DNA of 64,000 nt, from positions 32,067,531 to 32,131,530 of the forward strand of contig CM026554.1 of NCBI GenBank assembly GCA_015143295.1, written 5' to 3'. A program made the translations under genes and the position numbers. This stretch comes from Tetracentron sinense. Lineage: Eukaryota; Streptophyta; Magnoliopsida; Trochodendrales; Trochodendraceae. The notes under the pieces were generated by a model. That model made no database searches. It saw only the letters and a list, made by a program, of their open reading frames with translations, and had not been told where the DNA came from. Shown in pieces: positions 45,700-55,499 of the stretch; within the stretch, counting starts at the first letter, position 1, and the number at the start of each line of letters is the position of its first letter.

Positions 45700-47270
45700 T
45701 CGGAACAACATCCAAAATTAGAACGATTTGGAGTCGCCAACTATTTTAATTATGAGAGAGAATAAGAACCCTCAACTATCCAATGGTATGGTCATATGGT
45801 TTGAAATAGATAATCTATGTAAGATGTTTGATTGTGTTAAAAGAAAGGTGTTTGAAACCTTAAAAACATGCTCAAAGTAAATATCTACATCAAAAATCTA
45901 GATCGGACCTAAGTAACCAGAGCGCTGAGCGAGAGCATCAAATTTTAATTTAGAATAGGGTTGAGAGCGTCTCCGGAGCGTCAGTAAGTATATATATATA
46001 AACCACCAAACTCTCATAAATTTCACCATTGTCTAATGAATATTAAAATGTAAAAGAAGGTAAATTAAGAAAAAAGAAGTTAATGTAAAAATTATTATAA
46101 AGTTTCTTTTTTTAGTATATATGAAAAAATAAAGTTGAAAAGATTTAAAAGAGAGCCAAATCGGAATAATTCAATGGCATGTTAGTGTGATTGAACTCAA
46201 TCAAGTTCAATTAGTTCAATTGTGGGCTTTGAACTTTATTTAAGTCTCACTGACACGTGATGGTACATAAACCAGGTGAAAAGACTTTATGTCTTTTCCC
46301 ATAAAGCTGTTAACTTCTTATTTTAATAAAAGAAAATGAAAACTTACCACTCATCTTCCTTACCCGTAAACTATCATCTTCCTCACCCGAAAACCAGCGC
46401 ATGTAGAACTAGAAACCGCACTCTATTAAATCGGAATCCGCGTTCTACTAAATCAGAAACCGCGCTCTATGTACGAATCCGCTCTCAAACCGTGAGAGCG
46501 AGGTTTGAGAGCGGGAGTGGATAAGGAGACACACGGTTTGGGTTACAAAGGATTGGACTAAGTTGGAAACTAAAGTATATTTTCAATTAAACGACCTGCT
46601 ATTTAAGGATATAAGGTTGAAAATGAAAACATGCTAAGACAATTTTTAGCAATATTCACCAAAAATAGTAATAATCTAACAAGTATAGAAATATGACAAA
46701 ATCATAAATAAAAAGTCATAAAATAACAACTATCATAAAATAGAAGCATGTAACGAAAAAGGAAGTTCTAAACAAAATTTTCTACCTATGGTAGTTGAAC
46801 TCGATTAGGTTGCCTATGTATACAGTGAGATGAGAATCAAGCCACATAGTTCCAAAGCATACTAACTCATTTTTTTGATTTTTTTTTAATTTTCATATTT
46901 GCTGTTTTTTTTTTTTTGTTAGATGGCCTGAAGCAGTTTAGGATCTCGCTAGTATGTAGCATGGAAACAAGCCTAGATTGGTACATTAAGTACGTACTAA
47001 TGCACAATAAAATTGTGAAAATAGAATTTTAAAAATTTAGAACAGATTAGCATCAAACCAAAACCAAAGGGCTTTTGGCTTGAAATTTGAGAGAACAAAG
47101 TGTTAGGAAATTTATAAATATGTAGTCAATTGTAATACTGTCACATGTTGAACATAGGCAAAAATTGATGTTGGCACTTGGCGGTAATCCTACTACTACC
47201 AAAGTGAAATTGGGTTAGGAACAATAGTTGCGGTAGAGAATACCAACTGTAGTTCCTTGCTAAGGTGCAT
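45700..47270 (-). mobile_element. Decayed Tat/Ogre-like LTR region
   Basis: On the plus strand it contains GATTTGGAGTCGCCA (about 45,729), the complement of a Tat/Ogre primer-site region. It also has GATTAGGTTGCCTATGTAT followed by GAGAATCAAGCCACATAGTT (46,810-46,860), the reversed form of the CTACGT-type LTR word. Two GGCGGTA/TACCAA hairpins (47,175-47,265) echo those in the LTR at 35.8-38.4 kb. Borders are approximate. It is an old relic. Confidence 0.4.
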
Positions 47271-47545
47271 CTCAATACACTATATTATGTTACTGCCCAT
47301 ACTTTTTCAAACTCTAAATTGATCCCAATTTTTTTTGGTACACACTCTAAAATAAATAAGAAATCTATTGTAAAAAACTACGGGTCAGAGTCTAAATGAT
47401 CTCATTTGTAAGATCCAAAATAGGAATTGGCTTATAATAACAGGTACCCTAAATCAGTCTCAAAAATAAAATAGAAGTCATGGTTGATCTAAAGAGGTTT
47501 AAAAACCTATGGATACCAAATTTTAGGAGTAGATTTATTCATTAA

Positions 47546-47692
47546 TGCTATGTTTGGTTGTTGAGAGAATAGGTGAAAACATGGTCAAGAAAAAAAAGTT
47601 TTGGATTTTTAATACAATTTTTAGTTATATTTTGTCCAATTTTCTTTTCTTTTTCATGTTTTTACTTATTTTCTCGGCAACCAAACATAGCA
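47546..47692. mobile_element. 147-bp Tourist-like MITE
   Basis: The termini are TGCTATGTTTGGTTG and its exact inverse CAACCAAACATAGCA. The match continues with few differences for about 38 bp, to AAAACATG. TAA flanks both ends (47,543-47,545 and 47,693-47,695), the 3-bp duplication of PIF/Harbinger elements. The interior is T-rich and non-coding. The short open frame that crosses it is chance. Confidence 0.85.
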
Positions 47693-47695
47693 TAA

Positions 47696-49308
47696 GGGTT
47701 CGATTGCACCATATCAAAATTAGAATGCAATATAATGAACGATCAACAATGCATACGTGCCCGATCAGAAGTCGTTATGGTGAGAGTTGATCTTTGGCTA
47801 AAATCAGGTCCAATGACTAAATTTGATACAATTTTGACTAGGTTTGCTTATCCATATCATCAAACTATAAGTAAATATTTAATCAGGCTGAAAGTTAAAT
47901 CTAACCCTTACGTCTAAATTAATCAAACCAAACCATAGCACTTTAAAAGTCACGCCTCCATCATCCAACAACCTGAAACTTCACATACCCATTTCCTATC
48001 TCCAAAAATAAATATAACAAAAAAGAGAAGGGAAAAAATTAAAAACAAAATTCTACTTGCATCAGTTTTGCCTTTTCTCAGTCTATTCTTTTCTGGAGAC
48101 TTACAAAGTTCGATACTTTACAAGTTTTGTCAATGGACAGTATGCATTTTCCCTTGATAATTAAATGTATCGATACTTTTCATCTATTGGATTGCAATTC
48201 CTGTAAGACTTTAAATACATCAAAATGAATGATTTCAATTCTCATAAAAATTGTAAGACCTAAAATCTTATGGTAGTAAGAATTAATCTTGTTAAAAACC
48301 TTGACAAGATAACTCAAATTTGCTACCAACAATCATGACAAATTGTAAAGTGCTAAGCTTTACAAATCTCAACAACAACACGCCCTTAATGGCCACTAGG
48401 TGTGAGAACAAGATGTATTCGATAATATCAAAGCTCATCCAATGCAAGTTTTGCATAAAACAAAAGAATAGATAGATGAGAATTCTCTTTATAATTCACC
48501 CAACATAGCAGTTAACTTGCTTTATAAGTTCAAATCCATAATTCGATAACCAGGAGGGGTTTATAACTTTATATAAAGGTTCAAAGACAAAATAAAGACA
48601 AAATTATTGCTAAGAAAGACAATGTCGGAAACCAAGCATAATTTAGAATCTGTAGCTGGCAACAACATTATTACTAAGAAAGACAACATAAGGTAACAAC
48701 TTTTTATAACTTTCTTTTTTGTCTTTTTATCTCAAAAGAGAAAAGTGGATGAGAAGGAAAGTGTACCTAACATTACTCTACTCTATTGCTAACAAGTAGT
48801 AAAGACAAAGTTAGACTACAAACTGCTTCCATTAGGATAAAAAAAATAACTAGCAATAATTATCCTACCACTTGTTTTAAACTACCTTTCTAAATTTGAT
48901 TTTGACAAGTTCTTTTGGACTTTTAATAATTAGTTTTAAGAGTTTTTTTTTTTTGTACATTTTTCAAAATTGAAATGACATAGTAATACTATAACCATAA
49001 TGATTTTTAGCTTTAAAATCTTAATTTTCAAAACACAAATCCTAGGATGACACTTGTTACCTCACAATTGATCGGTCAAAAACTATTTTTCTTCCTTTAA
49101 ATGCTATTTAAAGTTTGAAAAATGCTCAATTTAATCTAAATGAATTTTTTGATAATGAGATAATTGTTTTTAGGGGCCATTTGGATACACTTATGTTTTT
49201 CTGTTTTTTAAAATTGGGAACGACTTTCTGTTTTCAATCTTTTTAAGTAGGAGACACGTGGCATTACTAACCATTACTTGGTTTAAATAAAGGAAAACCA
49301 AAAACCAC
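47696..49308. other. AT-rich intergenic stretch
   Basis: No gene or bounded element. Near 49,175 the words GGGGCCATTTGGATACAC resemble a MITE start but no partner end was found. Confidence 0.5.
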
Positions 49309-49849
49309 GTTTGGTAAATATGATTAAATAATTTCAATTCATGGTTGTGGTAATGGTGGGTGGTGGAGTTGGTGGTGATGGTGTGTCGCGGTGGTGGGTG
49401 GTGTAGTGTGTTGGTGGTGTGGAGGTGCGTAGTGGGTGGTGGGTGGTGGGTGGTGGTATTGGTGGTGGTGGTGGTAGTAGTGGAGGTGGTGGTGTGGAGG
49501 TGCGTAGTAGGTGGTGGTAGTTGTGGTGGTGGGTGGTGGTGTGGAGGTGCGTGATGGGTGGTTGTGGTGGTAGTGTGGAGATGCGTGGTGGGTGGTGGTG
49601 GTGTGGTGGTGGTGTAATAGTGGTGGTGGCAGTAGTATTATGGTGGTGGTGGGTGGTGTGGTGGTAGTGATGGTGGTGTGTGGTATTTTGGTGGTGGTGT
49701 CGTAGTGGATGGTGGTGGTGGGTAGTAATGTGGTGGTGGTTGTGGAGGGTGGAGGGTGGTGGGTCCAAGTATTCCATTTTTGTTATCATGATTTTTAAAA
49801 TTTTGTTACAAAATTTTAAAAAAAGAAAGCAAAAGCATATTTACCAAAC
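49309..49849. repeat. Large GGT-type array inside a 14-bp inverted pair
   Basis: From about 49,343 to 49,770 the plus strand is an impure array of GGT, GTGG and GGTAGT units, more than 400 bp long. Long open frames on both strands (His/Pro/Thr-rich or Trp/Val/Gly-rich) are simple products of the array and not genes. GTTTGGTAAATATG (49,309-49,322) and its exact inverse (49,836-49,849) flank it. The array may therefore have expanded inside a MITE-like element, although no target duplication is seen. Confidence 0.85.
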
Positions 49850-50612
49850 ATATTTTATGTAAAAAAATTCAAATTTTTGTTTTTAAAAATAGAAAATGGA
49901 AGTTCAATAGGGGTAATTTTGATATATTTTCAATTCATGGGTATTTTTCTTACTTTTTGCAAAAGCAAGGATATTTTGTTAACTTTTTGGGATTCTTGGA
50001 AAACTTTTTGGTAGGTCACAAAGGTTCTATTGGCCTTGGAGGGGTGCAAAATTGGGGGTGCTTACACTATCAACATTAGATAATCTAGGCCTTGAAATTG
50101 AGGGAAAAGCCTAAAATAGTACTTGCCCATTTTTTTTTTTAATTTTCAGATTATAATCACAACGAAAAAAACAAACAAAAAAAAAAACAAGCGACTTGGA
50201 CCTTTTTTTTGGGGTGGGGGGAGGGGGAAGAAAGGATCCCTCTCCTAAAATGATAAAATGTTAATCTGCCCAATTATGTCTCCTAAAGCTGCTCAAATTT
50301 GTACATGCCATTTTAATCTATTTCACTAGAATCACAATGACAAGTGGTGGTGCCAGCGACAGTGGCAGTGACAGCGGCAAAACAACCGTTAATGATGCGA
50401 TGGTGGATGTGTTGGCTTATGGTGGGTTTTGGTGACATTTTCCTTTATTTTTTTGTTGAAACAAATGGAGCCTAGCAATGAGAGTCGTTTCCCAGAAACA
50501 TATTTTTTTTTAAGTTTCAAAAGAATTTTAAAATCAACTTTGATAAAGGAAGATTCCATCGAGCCCGTTCGTTGGATAGGTGGGATGGATTAGTAAAGCC
50601 TGATGAGACCAC
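49850..50612. other. Intergenic stretch
   Basis: No gene. It holds A-rich and T-rich tracts and a G-rich patch (about 50,208-50,232) with no recognised element. Confidence 0.5.
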
Positions 50613-50621
50613 CACTTAGAG

Positions 50622-50834
50622 GGAAAAGATTACCTCTGGTGGCTGCCCGAGCTAGGCGCTCGGGCATCCACAAGCCAGTGGGCGTTTTAAATGGGAAAGA
50701 TATCAAATGGGGAGAAGTCAAAATCATAGGGAGACAATGAAATGACTTCTCCCTTAAATTATCGCCAGGTGCCCATTGTTTTGTGGATGCCTGAGCGCCT
50801 AGCTCAGGCAGCCACCAGAGGTAATCTTTTTCTT
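50622..50834. mobile_element. 213-bp Mutator-type MITE with long terminal repeats
   Basis: Terminal inverted repeats run for more than 50 bp, starting with (G/A)AAAAGATTACCTCTGG on either strand. They show only two substitutions in the core. CACTTAGAG is repeated exactly outside both ends (50,613-50,621 and 50,835-50,843), a 9-bp duplication as made by Mutator-like transposases. Each terminal repeat contains its own small hairpin: stem GCCCGAGC at 50,645-50,665 on the left and stem GCCTGAGC at 50,789-50,809 on the right. There is no coding region. The good terminal match and perfect flanks suggest a fairly recent insertion. Confidence 0.9.
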
Positions 50835-51121
50835 CACTTAGAGCATTAATTCTGTTAAGGCACCAAAAGGTATGGAGGAATACAGGATGAATTTGATGAC
50901 ACAAGAAATGGCTCCCTAGAGCAGGATAGAATTCGTGCAGTCAGTTTCATATATAGTTAAGACAAGGCAACAATCGATGTCACTTTATCCCAACTATTTT
51001 AGATTACAACACAAATCCTAATTATATACTCCAATCTATCTTAGATCCGATATTCAATTAAGGTTTCAATTAGCCAGTTTTAAGATTCTACTACGATGAA
51101 AAATACAAACTTTTCTTGTGC

Positions 51122-51170
51122 AGGTATAAACTTATGCACTAACCAAAAAAAAAAAAAGGTATAAACTTAT
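51122..51170 (+). mobile_element. Ultra-short L1-tail insertion with 15-bp TSD
   Basis: AGGTATAAACTTATG is repeated exactly at 51,122-51,136 and 51,156-51,170. Between them lies only CACTAACC followed by eleven As. The last base of the A-run is shared with the right copy, so the run itself is twelve As. Exact long flanking repeats around a bare tail fit a target-primed insertion that copied almost nothing but poly(A). Confidence 0.7.
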
Positions 51171-51600
51171 GGGGCTCAATTACCCCCTAGCTAGAATGGT
51201 GAATGTATGCCCCCTTAAAAGGAGAACCTCGAAACAATTTTAAGACGGAACTCCCAATGAATTGGTAGAAGTTCTTCAGTGACATGATAAGAGGTTCAAC
51301 TCAGCCACTAACACTAACAACAAATGTAAAATAATGTCACACCATAAATAAATCTATATATATATATATATATATATAAAGGAAAACAATGCAATGCTTG
51401 ACCTTATTAATGATTCTATGATACATCAAACAAGTATAATGTAAAGATCAATATGAAGCACTGGCTGATGACATAGGTAATTGGCAAGAACCATTTAAGT
51501 ATCCATCCCAAGCAAGGTTCCCCTGTCTCATATTTATAAACAGCTTTGAATCAAGTCGTAGCTTACAACATAAGTTCTGGTTTAGAGACTACCTGGATGC
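51171..51600. other. Downstream flank of the host gene
   Basis: No gene is seen apart from the (TA)n tract. It lies beyond the likely polyadenylation site of the minus-strand gene. Confidence 0.5.
51356..51379. repeat. (TA)n microsatellite
   Basis: About 24 bp of TA dinucleotides downstream of the host gene's 3' end. Confidence 0.9.
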
Positions 51601-51852
51601 TGGAGCCCAGGAGATGACAGGCAGTATGCTTTTTATTATCCATTTTCCGGTGCTTGGATCAGTAACTTCCAAACTTTCCAGATTCCAAAAAGGGATCTCT
51701 ACAAATTCTCTTTTCGTGGGATTCATGCATCGGGCGTGTAAAAGTGTGTGTGTACACAAGGGAAAAGCTCCTACCATCTTATGCATTTACAAAAGAAAAA
51801 AATGTACTAACAGAGACCACATAGACTCCCCAATTCACCATATAGGACTCCA
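51601..51852 (-). other. Probable 3' UTR of the host gene
   Basis: Follows the TGA at 51,853 on the minus strand and includes AATAAA at 51,632-51,637. It has a minus-strand open frame at 51,589-51,786, but the reading frame set by the spliced exons ends before it, so I treat that frame as untranslated. Confidence 0.45.
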
Positions 51853-54059
51853 TCAACATCTCGGCTCTTGCTTCATATGGACGCCAGTCATACCACTGGG
51901 CAAGCCAAACATCATCGCCTGCAGATACAAAGACTCAATTTAAGTTTTAGTGGGTGATTCATTACGGCATTTAAATAACTTCACTATTATCTCAAGGGTA
52001 GAGCATAGAAAGGGTAGGTTCCTTTCTTCAACTTTTTGACAAGGTTTGGAAAATCCTATTTAGAGGAAAACCCCCTTAAAAAGGTTATTGATCTTTTGGT
52101 AAGAGGAGAATCATTCAATTGAGTGGTTGTAATATATTAAGTGAAAACAAGAATTTTAGTAACTTCTTTGAAATTGTATTTGTAATTTCTTATTGAGATT
52201 TCTTCAAACATTTCTTATAAAATATGAAGAATAGGGGGATAGTAATTTTGCTGGCATTTTGGAGAAATGGCCTTGCAGGTTTGAACACATGTTCTTATTG
52301 AACATATCATTCCAAGCAACAAAAAGATAATTGCAACTTCAACTATGTTGGGTCCCACAAAATCATTACTACATAACAAGATTTCATTCATTCTTGAAAT
52401 CTACATTCCTCTACCTTTTTATTCTAGAAAGAGGAAAGAATGCAAGCGTATAAAGAAAATAATTATTTTAGAACAGAATTGTTCTTCTATCAAGCTTTCT
52501 CCTTCAACTCCAAGTCAAAGGGGTATAACGAAAATATTTTTTTTTTTGGAACAGAACTGTTCTTCTATCCAACCTTCTCCTTCAACTCTTTTGAGTCGAA
52601 GGAGAAAGGTTAGTAATGATCAGAAGGATGATGAAGTATTCTATCTCTCCATGGAGGTTTCTCCCAATTGGCAAACCGCCAAACCCTATAGCAACTTGTC
52701 TAACATTCATAAATAGGGGACTATGCCCAAGTTGATACTCTAGTATAGGCATACCTAGCAGCTCTCTATTTGTTTGGGATCATTTCCTGATTGTACTCTT
52801 CTTCCTGATGGATTGTATTTGTATTGGTTTTTTTATAATACATACCCCTTATTTATGGGGAGGGGGAAAGGCGAAATATCATAAGAGATCCCATGTAAAT
52901 GATATATCAAAAGAGGCCCTCAACTCCTCATTGTATACAAATGCCCCAATTCCACTATTGAGATGTAAGAAAAAAGGTCCACTTTTAACTTCCCTCTGCC
53001 CTTTCACTATTTTATCCCCACTGGAGGTAAGTAAAGGAAAACATTTTGCCTGTGAATTACTTTAGGATCATTTAATTTAAATATATATTAATATAAATAA
53101 AGGCATTTGGTTTCAGAAATTAAAAAAAAATCATTATTATCAATGCTTTTTTTTTTGGGTAACAGAGGGTGTCCCAAAGCCTTTGAGCGAAGGACTAGTC
53201 CCTTCAGGTATCTGCATTGACCCACTCAGAATTTTCCCTACGGATACCAGGGTAAGTCGAGGAGTGGGAGTTGAACACACGACCACAAGGAGCAAACCCG
53301 GAACACTAGCCAACTGCACCAACCCCTGGTGGGTCTTTATCAATACCTTATCCCAAATATTTTGAGTGGGCAACATGAATCTTGTTCTGCCATTCTGTCT
53401 ATTAAAAAGCCATAACTTCTTGGGAAACGAAGAAAATGAAAAATACAAATCCAGATTGTTTAAAATATCTGCAAGTAGTAGAAAAAGTTGTACGCTTTCT
53501 AATTCAAAAACAAGAAAGAGAGAGAAAAACAAAACAACCATTGGAGAATATAAATGGATCAGCCAGGCGGTTAAATTGATGAAAATATTATGAAGCCCCA
53601 CTGTGATACTTTTCAAATGAGGGACTTCTCTGACATAGTAAAACTACGGCCATTTTGCTGTATGACAGTTAGAAGGCCTTTGTAATATAATCGCAAAATT
53701 AAATATGAAAGGGACAGATGGTTACCCCTCTAAACACTACCCACACTTGTACGAAAAGGCCAATTACAATAGAGTAAAACAGAATCAGTGAGGTTGCCAG
53801 AAAAGCTTACCTGAGCTGTATTAGGTAGTATGCTATTCGCGAGTTCTTCGTTGATTGATACATGCAAAGGCGGCATCTCACTCATTATTCCTGGCATATC
53901 TCTCATGCTGCATAAAATTAAAAAAAAAAAAAATTAACAAAACAGTCAACCAGAAAAGGTACCAACCGAATTGAAGATGTGAGTGACATCCACTTACTCG
54001 TTTAATATGGCGGTAATATTGTTCCTTGTGCGACGTAAGAGATCAATGTTATCCTGAAT
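51853..54059 (-). CDS. 3' end of an unrecognised host gene, three coding exons
   Basis: Three minus-strand exons join in phase with canonical splice sites. Exon B is 54,059-53,998 (acceptor CACACAG, donor GTAAGT), exon C 53,907-53,811 (acceptor TTATGCAG, donor GTAAGC) and exon D 51,918-51,853 (acceptor TATCTGCAG, ending in TGA). They encode IQDNIDLLRRTRNNITAILN, then MRDMPGIMSEMPPLHVSI, NEELANSILPNTAQ, and the C-terminus AMMFGLPSGMTGVHMKQEPR plus C. The first part looks helical, the tail is Met/Pro-rich. I do not recognise the family. A putative poly(A) signal AATAAA lies at 51,637-51,632. The intron between C and D, about 1.9 kb, carries a SINE and a strong hairpin. Upstream exons are mostly outside what I can resolve. 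Confidence 0.6.
52440..52611. repeat. Intronic direct repeat ending in a strong hairpin
   Basis: A segment with GAACAGAA(T/C)TGTTCTTCTAT and TTCTCCTTCAACTC occurs twice, about 83 bp apart. The second copy runs into its own inverse: AACCTTCTCCTTCAACTC (52,571-52,588), loop TTTT, then the inverse to 52,611, with one mismatch and one bulge. It lies in the large intron of the minus-strand gene. It may be a MITE remnant or a small-RNA-like foldback. Confidence 0.6.
52640..53136. other. Intron sequence, nothing recognised
   Basis: Rest of the large intron. It has short open frames only and no element ends. Confidence 0.5.
53147..53336 (-). mobile_element. tRNA-derived SINE, 190 bp
   Basis: On the minus strand: an A-box-like TGGTGCAGTTGGCTAGTG, then a B-box-like GTGTTCAACTCC about 30-40 bp later, and an A-tail (ten Ts at 53,147-53,156 on the plus strand). 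The flanks TTATCAATGC (53,137-53,146) and TTATCAATAC (53,337-53,346) agree at 9 of 10 bases. It lies in the intron of the minus-strand gene, in the same orientation as that gene. Confidence 0.8.
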
Positions 54060-54262
54060 CTGTGTGAAAAAGGTTTTTAGTTGAATGATATTTGCAAATC
54101 AAGCCTGGTATTATAGATACATGCTGAAAGAAAAGCAAACATTGTACCACAGGTACCAAATTATACAGTGGTTGTAGATCCCAGCATAAAGAAGAAAACA
54201 TTTGTGTATATACAGAGAGCAACATGAGTTAGGAGGGGAGGGAATGAAGTTGTTCCCCCTAC

Positions 54263-54323
54263 TTGTGCTGTTTTCATTTCGCACACATTCACGGGCTTCA
54301 GGACCATCCTTTAATGGGGCATG
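54263..54323 (-). CDS. Possible further upstream exon of the same gene
   Basis: Bounded by acceptor CTCTTACAG and donor GTAGGG. The open frame reads HAPLKDGPEARECVRNENST. Its phase does not join directly to exon B, so either another donor is used, an exon is missed, or this is not an exon. Further upstream, 54,781-54,830 reads RMCLIGMPFELFIE and ends at a good donor (GAG, then GTAATT). It is in phase with this exon, but I see no acceptor before it. Confidence 0.3.
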
Positions 54324-54379
54324 CTGTAAGAGAATTTTAACATCCATAATCAATCTAATTGGATACTGCAACAGTCAGA

Positions 54380-55499
54380 TTTCTAAACATTGTTTTAAAT
54401 TGTCCATACTTTCTTCTTATCACCCAAAAGAAGAGGAAGTAAATAATGAAAATTACCCAAACTGAGAAATTTTTTTTTTACTTGATTTCACATTTGTTAC
54501 AATGTTATGATTTACGATTTGAATCCTACTACTCAAATCGAATCTTAAGCCAAACGAGAATCCTAAGTCTGGATCCATTTTGGAAAGAATCCTATGATTA
54601 TCATTTGAATCTGATGATTCATAATTGAAATTCAACCAAAAAAATATACACTTCTTTCTTGCAAACATGTGGGTTTTCTTCGCAAAAAAGTGGATATCAT
54701 TTTGGGAGCATTACACAGTCTCGAATACATAGAGCTTACAATTCTGTTATTATAGAAGATGCTTATTATATGAGAATTACCTCAATAAACAATTCAAATG
54801 GCATGCCTATTAGGCACATCCGGACAATGTGATATAAAGATTCAAAAAAAAATTAGTAAATCTTATGGAAGATATACATAATAAGTGAAGAGACACGGTA
54901 CATGAGAAAAGTTAGAAGAATCTAAGATGACCAAACTAAAGAATTGGGTGAAATTGACTTGATAGAGTTGAAAGTTTGTAGTGTTTGCTTAAAGATGGAC
55001 CGGGTGGTTTAAATACTTTTCTGGACTTGTTTAAGTCATAGAGTTAATAGTTTACTTATTTGAGAAATTGTTAAAAGCATTTTCTTAAATTCAAATGATT
55101 GGTTTGCATGCAATGCAAAGGAAACCTAATTTATAGCAATATTATGTGTTATTTAACGGTAAAAAGAACATTATGTGGTGTTTAATGGAATTTGGTGAAA
55201 ATTACTTGTTTTATATATTTCATACTTTCTTAATTTTTGATGAAAAATTTCCAAATCATGTCCATGATATAAAGATCATTTCATTTAAAATCTTCCTCAT
55301 GCTTTTATGATCGGATTCCATTTTGACAACACTACTTGTGATAATTGAACATACTTCATTTGGCAGTACGTAAAGTTATAGTCCACAAAGAATGGAAATG
55401 CTCGTTATACAATTTTAAATATGCATGAAATTAAGTGGATAATTAATAATTATGTTATTTATGACATTTTCACCTATTTTCGTATATTTTAAAAAAAAA
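54380..55499. other. AT-rich stretch upstream of the gene fragment
   Basis: No firm exon. 54,480-54,640 holds several GATTTGAATC/GATTCAAATG-type words like the element at 10.3-11.2 kb, so a related MITE relic is possible. The rest is featureless. Confidence 0.45.

Noticed and set aside
49334-49789. Long His/Pro/Thr-rich open frame opposite the GGT array
   Set aside because: It follows directly from the repeat composition; both strands give open frames of similar length.
51589-51786. Minus-strand open frame with ESLEVTDPSTGKWI as a coding exon
   Set aside because: It has plausible splice-like borders, but the in-phase upstream exon already ends in TGA at 51,853. It is more simply the 3' UTR.
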